Assembly (NCBI GenBank): GCA_003142595.1
Contig: PLMU01000014.1
Span: forward strand, 1-64,000
DNA: 64,000 nucleotides
Direction: 5' to 3'
Source: Phycisphaerales bacterium
GTDB taxonomy: Bacteria; Planctomycetota; Phycisphaerae; Sedimentisphaerales; UBA12454
The notes under the pieces: model-generated
The model's database searches: none
The model's input: only the letters and a program-made list of their open reading frames with translations
What the model was told of the DNA's origin: nothing
Translations under genes and position numbers: made by a program
Shown: positions 15,829 to 23,898 of the stretch, piece after piece
Layout: the number at the start of each line of letters is the position of its first letter
How positions within the stretch are numbered: position 1 is the first letter of the stretch

Positions 15829-15895
15829 GTTTTCAGATAAATAAAGAGTAATATAGTGGGGTAAAGGTGTTTTCTCCGCTATGCGATCTGAAAAC
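15829..15895 (+). other. structured inverted-repeat element before the DUF4268 gene
   Basis: A perfect outer stem GTTTTCAGAT (15829-15838) / ATCTGAAAAC (15886-15895) encloses a second stem ATAGTGG (15853-15859) / CCGCTAT (15876-15882) with one G-T pair. ATAAATAAA inside also complements TTTATTTAT just downstream, allowing an alternative fold. It lies 50 bases before the start codon. The rest of the gap 15578-15944 holds nothing else I can identify. Confidence 0.5.
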
Positions 15896-15944
15896 GATTT
15901 ATTTATAAGGAGAAGAGAATTCTAATAATAAAGAAATTTACACT

Positions 15945-16880
15945 ATGAAAAAGTCGCTATCTAAACTTAATAAAGTAGATTTACGAGATGTTTGGGAACA
16001 CGAGGCTCTTGATTTTACAAATTGGCTCTCACAAAAGGAAAATCTTGACGCTTTGAGTGAAGAAATAGGCGTTGATATTAAATTAATCAAAACAGAGGCA
16101 AATGTCGGGAAGTTCAGTGTTGATATCCTTGCCGAAGAAGAAGCATCTGGCAGAAAAATAATAATCGAAAATCAACTTGAAGATACAAACCATGATCATT
16201 TGGGTAAAATTATCACTTATGCTTCTGGATATGATGCTGAAATTATTATCTGGATCGTTAGACATGTACGTGATGAACACCAAAAAGCAATTGATTGGCT
16301 TAATGAACATACAGATGAAAATATCGGCTTCTTTTTGATAAAAATTGAACTTTGGCAGATTGAGGGATCTAATCCTGCGCCAAAGTTTGAAATAATAGTT
16401 AGCCCGAATGAATGGGCAAAAGCTATCAAAATAATTCCCCCTAACGGCATAACTGACACAAAACTTCAACAGCTCGAGTTCTGGAATAAATTAAAAAATT
16501 ACATACGTGGAAACGATACTATAATTCGCTTACAAACTCCTCGCCCGCAGCATTGGTACACCGTAAGCATGGGAAGTTCTGACGGTCATGTTACCTTAAC
16601 CGTTAACTCCCGCGAAAACTTAATAGGTTGCGAAGTTTATATCAGTCGAAACAAGGAGCTTTTTAATTTCTTGAAAAAGCAAAAAGAAGAAATTGAAAAA
16701 GAAATTGGCGAAACTGCAGAATGGGTAGATGCTGCGGTCGCTTCCCGCATAAGAATCAAAAAAGCAGTTTCGGATGCATTTAATCAGGCAGAAGCGGATA
16801 AATATTTTGCTTGGCTTTATGAAAAAGCTATCTTGTTTCAAAAGATATTCGGTAAATATTTTAGGGATTTTAAAAAATAA
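15945..16880 (+). CDS. DUF4268 protein with restriction-endonuclease-like N-domain
   Basis: N-terminal ~150 residues resemble the PD-(D/E)XK nuclease fold: FSVDILAEEEASGRKIIIENQLEDTNHDHLGKI carries D and E-x-Q in place of the usual E-x-K, as in NucS-like nucleases. The C-terminal ~140 residues match DUF4268, with the signature LRxxxPRPQHWYxVSxG and a long amphipathic stretch. Family knowledge: these stand alone or near restriction systems and are thought to act on nucleic acids; the biological role is unknown. Ribosome site is weak (AAGGAG is about 30 bases upstream). A/T-rich relative to core genes. Convergent with the HIRAN gene 3 bases away. Confidence 0.85.
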   Translation: MKKSLSKLNKVDLRDVWEHEALDFTNWLSQKENLDALSEEIGVDIKLIKTEANVGKFSVDILAEEEASGRKIIIENQLEDTNHDHLGKIITYASGYDAEIIIWIVRHVRDEHQKAIDWLNEHTDENIGFFLIKIELWQIEGSNPAPKFEIIVSPNEWAKAIKIIPPNGITDTKLQQLEFWNKLKNYIRGNDTIIRLQTPRPQHWYTVSMGSSDGHVTLTVNSRENLIGCEVYISRNKELFNFLKKQKEEIEKEIGETAEWVDAAVASRIRIKKAVSDAFNQAEADKYFAWLYEKAILFQKIFGKYFRDFKK

Positions 16881-16883
16881 TTT

Positions 16884-17591
16884 TTATAGCATTTTTATTG
16901 AAACATAAAGGGAAATTTCAGGCCGCTCTACTGTTCCATTTTTCCGTTCTATGCTCGCGTCAATCTTATAACCCATCTCAAACCACTTATGAAACGATTC
17001 TGCTAGCCCGCGACAGACATAACCCGCATGAGTTCCACCAACAATAATCTTTATGGCCTTTGGATCGATCTTGTTTTCCGGTTCAGTCTGAAAAGTGGCT
17101 TCTTGTTCCAGATTGATACTGGCAAATGGTAATCGCTCCGCATAATAACGATAGCCTTGAATATTTAGCAGGAACTCGAAGGGTGGAATGGCATTTTCAA
17201 ACGTATTGATAACTTCAAAATCGTCATCAGGCAGTTTTGCGCCAGAGTAACCCAAGAGAGCAAAATCAGAAATATCAGCGTCGTTCCGTATTCTCAATGA
17301 GTCAAGATATTTCCCGAAGTCTCCCCGTGACCTTGGTGGAAGGCGCTTAATAAACGCAAAAAGAACCTTTTCATGAGTTTGTTGGTTGGCCGAAAAACCT
17401 GTATACTCCTTAAAACCCAAAGATTGAGCCTTTTGGAACTCATTGCTATCAAGCAAGTATACAAGGTCAGCATCATCTTTATTGCGAATCAATTCTGCAA
17501 CAAACATCCTGCTTCGGTTCTTCCCTGGCCGTGATGTCTGCCATGAGAGCAAAAGCTTTTCAGATTCGATTATGTGTTCGATATACCTCAT
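16884..17591 (-). CDS. HIRAN-domain-like protein paired with a HipA-like kinase
   Basis: 235 residues. The N-terminal ~120 residues resemble the HipA N-terminal/partner type (a membrane-free alpha/beta region with FVAELIRN...YLLDSNEFQKAQSLGF and FAFIKRLPPRSR). The C-terminal part (QGYRYYAERLPFASINLEQEA...ENKIDPKAIKI...HAGYVCRGLAESF) has the HIRAN layout: a conserved Asn/Asp-Pro-x-Ala-I-x-V strand followed by a Gly-Tyr-V. HIRAN binds single-stranded DNA ends in eukaryotic HLTF; bacterial versions sit beside HipA-like kinases or in defence genes. It overlaps the kinase stop by 4 bases (ATGA), so the two are translationally coupled. Confidence 0.75.
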   Translation of the reverse strand: MRYIEHIIESEKLLLSWQTSRPGKNRSRMFVAELIRNKDDADLVYLLDSNEFQKAQSLGFKEYTGFSANQQTHEKVLFAFIKRLPPRSRGDFGKYLDSLRIRNDADISDFALLGYSGAKLPDDDFEVINTFENAIPPFEFLLNIQGYRYYAERLPFASINLEQEATFQTEPENKIDPKAIKIIVGGTHAGYVCRGLAESFHKWFEMGYKIDASIERKNGTVERPEISLYVSIKML

Positions 17592-18568
17592 ATACTGAGA
17601 GCCTTCTTAAGTAATTCCTTACGCTTGAATATAAACTCTATTATAAAACGAAGTCTTTTCTGGCTTATACAGTACTTCGTGTCAGATACCGCGGTTATAA
17701 GAGGACTCAGTATCTCTTCAACCTGCGGCTGGCTAAAACTCAATTTCTTTCCAATTATAGACTTAGTATCGGGAAATTCCAGCACAAACTTTTTCATAAA
17801 GTCATAGAAATTGAGCTCCTCCTGTTTATCAAGAGACCATTTCATATGATGTCTAGCGTGGCGAGGGTTTGTGAGATACTTTTCAAGTTTTTTCTCGTCT
17901 ATGAACCTGTCAATTTTTTTTTCGTCTATCTCATAGCCCAAAGCAGTTCCATTGTCGAAAGCCGGAGAAAAGCAAAGCTTTGTTCCTTCCGTTGGCTGTT
18001 GTCTTGCGTCCTTTACGACAAATCCCCAGTTATCCTGATGACGGTCTGTATTTCCGGTAAGACAATCCAGGGTGAATACCCCAGCCCAGTGTTCTCTAAA
18101 TCCCGAGATACCTTTTAATTTTGCAATAGTTAGAAAGTTATGTTGAGTTCCCTTTTGGCGGTCAAAATCATTGACCAACTTGACCATAAACTGTCCGCCT
18201 TCGACATAGATATCCTTCTTGTCATCATAGAACCATTCAATCAGTGCTCCATATGTAGCCTCCCCCGGATTATACTTATTGTTTAGACCAATGTGTGCCG
18301 GCGGAACTTCAACCCCTGTAATCAGGCCGAGCCTGTAAGCAATGACCTCACCCCAAAACTGCCAAGGACACCATGAACGGGAAAGTTTAAAAAGATAGCG
18401 ATAGTTTCCTTTCAGGCAACTTTCATCGACAGTTTCAGGAGAAAAGTAAGCACTCTTGTCTCTTGCCCCTTTAGGATAAATACCTTCATAAGTATCATCT
18501 TGACGCCAATCATCAATAACTATGGGCTTATCACATAATCTGGATTTAATATCTTCAAATTTAGCCAT
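17588..18568 (-). CDS. HipA-like protein kinase (CtkA/PI-kinase fold type)
   Basis: 326-residue kinase-fold protein. The catalytic loop is LDCLTGNTDRHQDNWGF (Asp and Asn of HxDxxxxN type), followed by the metal-binding AFDNGTAL. The N-terminus has RYLFKLSRSWCPWQFWGEVIAYRLGL, which supplies the Lys and Glu of the ATP site. Such HipA/CtkA-type kinases phosphorylate protein or translation targets in toxin-antitoxin or signalling contexts. No HipB-type HTH gene lies upstream; instead the HIRAN-like gene is coupled downstream. Whether this is a toxin, a defence kinase or housekeeping is not resolved. TTTATTTCCCG upstream gives a GGGAAATAAA leader before the ATG. Confidence 0.85.
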   Translation of the reverse strand: MAKFEDIKSRLCDKPIVIDDWRQDDTYEGIYPKGARDKSAYFSPETVDESCLKGNYRYLFKLSRSWCPWQFWGEVIAYRLGLITGVEVPPAHIGLNNKYNPGEATYGALIEWFYDDKKDIYVEGGQFMVKLVNDFDRQKGTQHNFLTIAKLKGISGFREHWAGVFTLDCLTGNTDRHQDNWGFVVKDARQQPTEGTKLCFSPAFDNGTALGYEIDEKKIDRFIDEKKLEKYLTNPRHARHHMKWSLDKQEELNFYDFMKKFVLEFPDTKSIIGKKLSFSQPQVEEILSPLITAVSDTKYCISQKRLRFIIEFIFKRKELLKKALSI

Positions 18569-18668
18569 TTTTTATTTCCCGATAAATTGTAGCGTTAAAA
18601 AGCGGGGTTTTCAAATAGAATTTAAGATTTGATCCGTCCCTCCTGCGGTGGGCAAATTCCGGCAGAAT

Positions 18669-19256
18669 TCAGCTTTTCAAACTAATTGCATGCTTATATT
18701 CGTTTAAGTCGCTCCTTAATAAAATTGTTTTAAATGGGTCTGTTTTAAATAACGGGAAATTAAGAGGAGTGTAATTCTGGTCGCCAGATTCAATAACAAA
18801 TTTATCTCTTGCAAGAGCGGCGAGAATCAAGCCTTTTGGCGTAGGCGGGGCATAGAACTTTTTTCTTTTGCCAGTTCGGGGCTGGAAATATGCCTCGTAA
18901 AAACATTTATTGTCTCTTTTTGTTCTCTTTGTTTTAGAAACACCAATACGGCCGGTATTCGATTTGAGCCTGCGATTGAGCGAGCTTTGTCTCGCATTGA
19001 CAATACGCAGATTACACCTGCGATTATCGAGAGGTTTTCTGTTTATGTGGTCAACAATTTTGTTTTTGGGCGGTTTGAGAATGAATCGCGGAAGCGAGGT
19101 GTATTTTTTGTTTTTGTAATCACAGACGACAACACGACCGCCGACAAGCATCAAAGTTGAGTTTGAAATTTTCGGGTTGTAGAAATCCCGCGGGTCGAGC
19201 CTGACATTTCGGCCGGCGACTTTTCTGATTTTGTATTTTGGTTTTTTGGATTTCAT
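18669..19256 (-). CDS. HNH endonuclease with AP2-like C-terminus
   Basis: Basic 195-residue protein. The HNH motif is VDHINRKPLDNRRCNLRIVN (D-H-I ... N ... N), the standard layout for free-standing homing or phage HNH nucleases. The following GRIGVSKTKRT...CFYEAYFQPRTGKRKKFY resembles an AP2 DNA-binding domain, common in such proteins. The N-terminal ~55 residues (NSTLMLVGGRVVVCDYKNK) match the usual 'decoding' strand region. No intron or phage gene is adjacent, so it appears to be an isolated selfish or defence-associated gene. Its downstream end lies near repeat phrases. Confidence 0.88.
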   Translation of the reverse strand: MKSKKPKYKIRKVAGRNVRLDPRDFYNPKISNSTLMLVGGRVVVCDYKNKKYTSLPRFILKPPKNKIVDHINRKPLDNRRCNLRIVNARQSSLNRRLKSNTGRIGVSKTKRTKRDNKCFYEAYFQPRTGKRKKFYAPPTPKGLILAALARDKFVIESGDQNYTPLNFPLFKTDPFKTILLRSDLNEYKHAISLKS

Positions 19257-19596
19257 TTTAATGGAATGACTAAAGGCTAATATTTTTGAACAGTTGAACA
19301 GTAGACAGTTGACCGTCCCGATAAATCGGAATGGTAAAATTGTTTCATCCGCGCAATGCGCGGTTAATTTTTAGGAAAACCAGCAGAAACAAGACTCAAA
19401 AAGTGTAGTTTTAATCTGTTCTGCCGGTTTATTGTTTAAAAGTTTGATATTTACTAAATATGACGGTATTTTAACATATTATATTAAAAAAGCAAGGTAT
19501 TTTTTGTAAATTTTGCTAATTTTTTATAAAGTTATATAAATACTTAACAAGAAAGGGGTTGAGAAAGGCATTATTTGGGTTCGGACAGGGCAATAA

Positions 19597-19625
19597 TTGA
19601 CAGAAACAGATTTTTATCCTATTAT
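19597..19625 (+). promoter_or_regulatory. transketolase promoter
   Basis: TTGACA (19597-19602), exactly 17 bp, then TATTAT (19620-19625): the best sigma70 match in the window. The leader of about 115 bases runs through the CACGAAG palindromic repeat. Confidence 0.7.
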
Positions 19626-19640
19626 GCCGGTCTTAAAAAT

Positions 19641-19714
19641 AGCCACGAAGTCACCAGGGCACGAAGAAGATATAAATAATTTTGAAGAGTTTTGTGTCTT
19701 TGGGTCTTAGTGGC
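19641..19714. repeat. GCCACGAAG...CTTAGTGGC dispersed palindrome
   Basis: Imperfect inverted repeat, left arm AGCCACGAAGTCACCAGGGC and right arm GTGTCTTTGGGTCTTAGTGG+C, about 70 bp overall. This type of 'cacgaagacacgaag' palindrome is a known dispersed intergenic repeat in environmental bacterial genomes. It lies inside the tkt leader. Confidence 0.6.
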
Positions 19715-19745
19715 AGGAAATTAACAATTAATAAGAAGGGCAATT

Positions 19746-21749
19746 ATGCAAACTAAAACGAATCCGGGTCTAAACGAACTTGATGAGCAATGTATTCAGA
19801 CAATCCGATTTTTGGCATTGGACGCTGTTCAGAAGGCAAAGTCCGGCCATCCGGGAATGCCGATGGGAATGGCGCCTGCGGCTTATACACTTTGGATGAA
19901 ATACCTGAGATTTAATCCTGTCAATCCGAAATGGCACGGCAGAGACAGATTCGTACTAAGCGCCGGACACGGAAGTATGCTGCTGTATTCGCTTTTGTAT
20001 TTGACGGGTTATGATTTGAGCCTTGAGGATTTGAAAAACTTCAGGCAGTGGGGCAGCAAAACGCCGGGTCATCCGGAATATGGTCATACGGCAGGAGTTG
20101 AAGCGACGACGGGGCCGCTTGGCCAGGGAATAAGTAACGCGGTCGGTATGGCACTGGCGCAGAAATATCTGGCGGCATATTTCGATAAAGACGGCTCAAA
20201 TCTTTTCGATTACAACATTTATGCTGTTGCGGGCGACGGCTGTTTGCAGGAAGGCGTTTCATCAGAGGCCTGCTCGCTGGCGGGACATCTTGGTCTGAAT
20301 AAATTAATTGTTATCTACGATGATAACCATATATCCATCGATGGAAATACAAGCCTTTCATTCAGCGAAGACAGGGCAAAAAGATTCGAGGCTTATAACT
20401 GGTATGTTCAAATCGTCGGCGGGGATGGAAATGATATGGTGCCGTTCGAAAAGGCGCTGAAAAACGCGCAGGCGGAAAAGAACAGGCCATGCATAATCAA
20501 TCTTCGCACACATATCGGATACGGCAGTCCGAATTTTCAGGATACACATAAGGCACACGGTGCGCCGCTGGGCGAAGATGAGATTAAACTAATCAAGAAA
20601 AACTACGGCTGGGACCCGGAAAAGAGTTTTGTGGTGCCGGAAGAAGTTCTAAAACATATGCAGAAAGCAAAAGTAAAAGGTGCAGAACTTGAAAAACAAT
20701 GGAATGAGAAATTCAAAAACTATTCCAAAAAATATCCGGAACTTGCGAAACTGATTAATGAACCATATCCGAAAATAACAAATCTGCCGACTTTTCCGGC
20801 AGAGCCAATGGCGACAAGAACGGCATCCGGCAAGACGCTGGATGTTTTAATGCCGCAGATGCCGCTGGTGCTGGCCGGCTCGGCAGACCTTACGCCATCA
20901 AATAATACGCAGTTCAAAGGCGTAGAAGATTTTCAGAAAGATAAACCGACAGGGCGATATATCCGCTACGGAGTTCGAGAACACGCAATGGCGGCGATAA
21001 TGAATGGAATCGGGACGAGCGATTTACTGCGGGCATACGGCGGGACGTTCTTCTGCTTCTTCGATTATATGAAGCCGGCAGTGAGGCTGGCTGCGATGAG
21101 CGGATATAAAACTATTTTTGTGTTCACACACGACAGTATAGGTCTCGGCGAAGACGGGCCGACACATCAGCCGATTGAACATATAATGGCTCTGCGAGCA
21201 ATACCGAAAATGCTGGTATTGCGGCCCGGGGACGCGAACGAAACGGCATACTGCTGGAAAATCGCGCTGGAGCATACGAGCGGGCCGGTTGCTCTGCTTT
21301 TGACAAGACAAAATATTCTGACGCTTGACAGGACGAAATATCCGCCGGCGTCGAGTATCGCAAAGGGCGGTTATGTTGTTGTGAAACAGGATAAACCTGA
21401 CGTGATACTTATCGGAGTCGGGTCGGAACTGGAAATCGCGATGAAGGCGGCGGAGAAACTGACGGCTGAAAATATAAAGGCACAGGTAGTTAATCTTGCG
21501 AGCTGGGAATTGTTCGAGCAGCAGGATAAGGCGTATAAAGATTCTGTGCTGCCGCCGAGCGTGAAGGCGAGAGTCGCGGTCGAAGCAGGAATTAAAATGG
21601 GCTGGGAGAAATATATCGGCGATAAAGGCGAATTTATCGGTATGAACAGATTCGGCGAATCGGCGCCGTATAAAGTATGCTATGAGAAGTTCGGCATTAC
21701 GGCCGATGCGGTTGCCGCGGCAGCGAAAAAATCCATTGCGAACAAGTAA
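19746..21749 (+). CDS. tkt: transketolase
   Basis: Thiamine-diphosphate enzyme transferring two-carbon ketol units in the pentose phosphate pathway. Hallmarks are KSGHPGMPMGMAP near the start, GPLGQGISNAVG, the ThDP motif GDGCLQEG...N, IYDDNHISIDG, the second-domain signature SADLTPSN, RYIRYGVREHAMAAIMNG, and GEDGPTHQP. Full length at 667 residues. AAGAAGGG precedes the ATG. It is followed 4 bases later by the phosphofructokinase gene, giving a sugar-phosphate operon. Confidence 0.97.
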   Translation: MQTKTNPGLNELDEQCIQTIRFLALDAVQKAKSGHPGMPMGMAPAAYTLWMKYLRFNPVNPKWHGRDRFVLSAGHGSMLLYSLLYLTGYDLSLEDLKNFRQWGSKTPGHPEYGHTAGVEATTGPLGQGISNAVGMALAQKYLAAYFDKDGSNLFDYNIYAVAGDGCLQEGVSSEACSLAGHLGLNKLIVIYDDNHISIDGNTSLSFSEDRAKRFEAYNWYVQIVGGDGNDMVPFEKALKNAQAEKNRPCIINLRTHIGYGSPNFQDTHKAHGAPLGEDEIKLIKKNYGWDPEKSFVVPEEVLKHMQKAKVKGAELEKQWNEKFKNYSKKYPELAKLINEPYPKITNLPTFPAEPMATRTASGKTLDVLMPQMPLVLAGSADLTPSNNTQFKGVEDFQKDKPTGRYIRYGVREHAMAAIMNGIGTSDLLRAYGGTFFCFFDYMKPAVRLAAMSGYKTIFVFTHDSIGLGEDGPTHQPIEHIMALRAIPKMLVLRPGDANETAYCWKIALEHTSGPVALLLTRQNILTLDRTKYPPASSIAKGGYVVVKQDKPDVILIGVGSELEIAMKAAEKLTAENIKAQVVNLASWELFEQQDKAYKDSVLPPSVKARVAVEAGIKMGWEKYIGDKGEFIGMNRFGESAPYKVCYEKFGITADAVAAAAKKSIANK

Positions 21750-21753
21750 TATT

Positions 21754-22875
21754 ATGGCGCATAAAATCAAAACGATAGCAGTAATGACGGGCGGCGGGGA
21801 TTGTCCGGGTCTTAACGCGGTCATACGCGCGGTAACAAAAGCGGCGATATCGAAATACGGCATAAAAGTCTGGGGCATCGAGGACGGATACCTGGGACTT
21901 ATCGAAAAAAGACTCCATCCGCTGAGCTATGAGAATGTCAGCCATATTCTTTCATTGGGCGGGACAATTCTCGGGTCAAATAATACGTCTAATCCGTTCA
22001 AATATCCGGTTGAAAGCAGAACAGGCGGTTCGACAGGCTCACCGCAGAGAAAAGTAATATTAAAAGACGTATCGGATTCGTGTGTTCGGACTTTGGCTGC
22101 TAAAAAAATTGACGCACTTGTTTGTATCGGCGGGGACGGGACGCAGACTTGCGCAGCGGGGCTGGCGAAAAAAGGACTAACAGTAATCGGCGTGCCGAAA
22201 ACAATAGATAACGACCTTTGGGGCACCGATGTTACTTTCGGATTCGATACGGCAGTAACGACCGCAACTGAGGCAATTGATAAACTTCGGACTACGGCAA
22301 GCTCACATCATCGCGTTATGGTTGTCGAAGTGATGGGCAGATACGCGGGATGGATTGCTCTGCATTCGGGAATTGCCGGCGGAGGCGATGTTATTCTTAT
22401 ACCTGAAATTCCATACAGACTCGAAAAAGTCTGCGACTTTGTGATGAAACGAAACAGCTGGGGGAAAAGCTACAGCATTGTAGTTGTCGCTGAAGGCGCA
22501 AAAGAAGTCGGCGGAAAAATGGTTGTAAGAGAAACAGTTGCGTACAGTCCAGAGCCGATAAGACTTGGCGGAATCGCGAGTAAACTTGCGGGGCAAATCG
22601 AACAGGCGACGAAACTCGAAGCGCGAAGCGTAACTTTAGGATATATCCAGCGAGGAGGAACGCCGACACCTTACGACAGAATACTGGCGACGAGCTTCGG
22701 CTTCGAGGCGATGGAACTGCTTGTGAACGGAATTAAAAATCGCCTGGTTGTTATGAAAAATGGAAAACTTTCGAGTGTTCCATTGTCGCAGGTTGCGGGC
22801 AAAACAAGGACTGTGCCGATAAATTCACCTCTGATAAAAGCGGCAAGAGCAGTCAATACCTGCTTTGGGGATTGA
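21754..22875 (+). CDS. 6-phosphofructokinase (mixed ATP/PPi signature)
   Basis: Phosphofructokinase A family; phosphorylates fructose 6-phosphate. Motifs: TGGGDCPGLNAVIRA (nucleotide/PPi loop), IGGDGTQT (about residue 126), PKTIDNDLWGTD (about residue 148, catalytic Asp), VEVMGRYAGW and LGYIQRGGTPTPYDR. ATP enzymes have Gly after GGD and Gly before TIDND, PPi enzymes have Asp and Lys. Here the residues are Gly and Lys, so the phosphoryl donor is not decided by eye. I chose the ATG at 21754 (MAHKIKTIAV, 373 residues); the longer frame to 21682 overlaps tkt. Coupled to tkt. Confidence 0.94.
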   Translation: MAHKIKTIAVMTGGGDCPGLNAVIRAVTKAAISKYGIKVWGIEDGYLGLIEKRLHPLSYENVSHILSLGGTILGSNNTSNPFKYPVESRTGGSTGSPQRKVILKDVSDSCVRTLAAKKIDALVCIGGDGTQTCAAGLAKKGLTVIGVPKTIDNDLWGTDVTFGFDTAVTTATEAIDKLRTTASSHHRVMVVEVMGRYAGWIALHSGIAGGGDVILIPEIPYRLEKVCDFVMKRNSWGKSYSIVVVAEGAKEVGGKMVVRETVAYSPEPIRLGGIASKLAGQIEQATKLEARSVTLGYIQRGGTPTPYDRILATSFGFEAMELLVNGIKNRLVVMKNGKLSSVPLSQVAGKTRTVPINSPLIKAARAVNTCFGD

Positions 22876-22934
22876 AAGAAAAAAAGGTTTCGAATAAGTA
22901 AAAAGAAACTATATAAAGCAAGGAGGTATAGAGA

Positions 22935-23831
22935 ATGAAAAAACAAATCATTGCAGCGGGAATTATATCAGTATTTTTCATTTTATGTTCTATTTGTCCG
23001 GCAGTTAACCTGAAAGCTGATATCGATAAAAATTCCATTGTAGATTTCTTTGACTTTGCTATTTTAGCCAACGATTGGCGGCATAATGGCTCGAATTTAA
23101 AGGGGGATATCACAGGAGACGGGCATGTTGATTTTAAAGATGTCTTGGAATTAGCGAATTGCTGGTTGTGGCGAGACCCTAATCTGGTCGGCTGGTGGAA
23201 GTTCGATGAGGACGGCGGGACTGCAGCGAATGATTCTTCCGGCCATAATAATAATGGAACGACCTACGGCGGCGCCGAATGGACGACAGGGCAAATAACC
23301 GGTGCGCTGAATTTCGACGGCTCCGACGATTATATTGAGATTCCTGATAACGACAACTCTCTTGATATGGATAACCAGATAACTATTGCTGCCTGGATTA
23401 AGCCGAATGATAATAGTTATTATTATTGCATAGCGGCCAAACAGCCAAGCGGTTCGGCAGATGAAGATGCTCTAGGCAATTATGCATTTGTGGTAAACGG
23501 AAATTATTTGGAGTTTTGTTACCAAACAGATGCTGAGGGAACTTATGTTTTTTATGATTCGACATCTTCTGTCGAAGTGGGAGTATGGCAGCATGTCGCA
23601 GTAACTTTGAAAGCGGGAGACAGCATCAGGTTTTATATAAATGGCGAGCCGGCGGGGACGTGGCTGCAAATGGATACATTCGGAATTGTAAATGATGAGC
23701 CATTAAGAATAGGGAAAATAAAAGCTGACGATTACTATTTTTATGGGGGCATTGACGACGTTCGTATTTACAACAGAGTACTAACCGATACTGAAATCGG
23801 GCAGCTTTATCAGCAGGGATCGAATCCATAA
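22935..23831 (+). CDS. secreted dockerin-like/LamG-domain protein
   Basis: Signal peptide (KKQIIAAGIISVFFILCSICPA), then two dockerin-type calcium repeats (DIDKNSIVDFFDFAILANDW and DITGDGHVDFKDVLELANCW), then a LamG/concanavalin-like domain (about 85-290: GWWKFDEDGG, GALNFDGSDDYIEI, ITIAAWIKP, WQHVAVTL, GGIDDVRIYNRVL). Planctomycetes encode many such proteins, typically bound to polysaccharide or anchored at the cell surface. The perfect AAGGAGGT 8 bases before the ATG suggests strong translation. Not in an obvious operon. Confidence 0.92.
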   Translation: MKKQIIAAGIISVFFILCSICPAVNLKADIDKNSIVDFFDFAILANDWRHNGSNLKGDITGDGHVDFKDVLELANCWLWRDPNLVGWWKFDEDGGTAANDSSGHNNNGTTYGGAEWTTGQITGALNFDGSDDYIEIPDNDNSLDMDNQITIAAWIKPNDNSYYYCIAAKQPSGSADEDALGNYAFVVNGNYLEFCYQTDAEGTYVFYDSTSSVEVGVWQHVAVTLKAGDSIRFYINGEPAGTWLQMDTFGIVNDEPLRIGKIKADDYYFYGGIDDVRIYNRVLTDTEIGQLYQQGSNP

Positions 23832-23898
23832 AAAGATATTCCGGATTTATTTGCAGTATTGTTTCCTGCGGCGTTTGAGGATACAATACTGTAAGTAA

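Larger units (their letters stand above)
19257..19745. other. 489-bp gap with repeats and the tkt promoter
   Basis: No gene seen. It contains a GAACAGTTGAACAGT phrase (about 19288) matching the 3' end of the HAD gene, a CCCGATAAATCGG half-palindrome (about 19317), an A/T-rich run (19430-19540), the promoter at 19597-19625 and a CACGAAG palindrome at 19641-19714. Confidence 0.6.

Noticed and set aside
18669..19256. Prophage or intron around the HNH gene
   Set aside because: No phage structural gene, integrase or intron signature nearby.
21024..21878. 284-residue minus-strand frame opposite tkt/pfk
   Set aside because: Shadow of transketolase with Arg/His-rich, non-protein-like composition.
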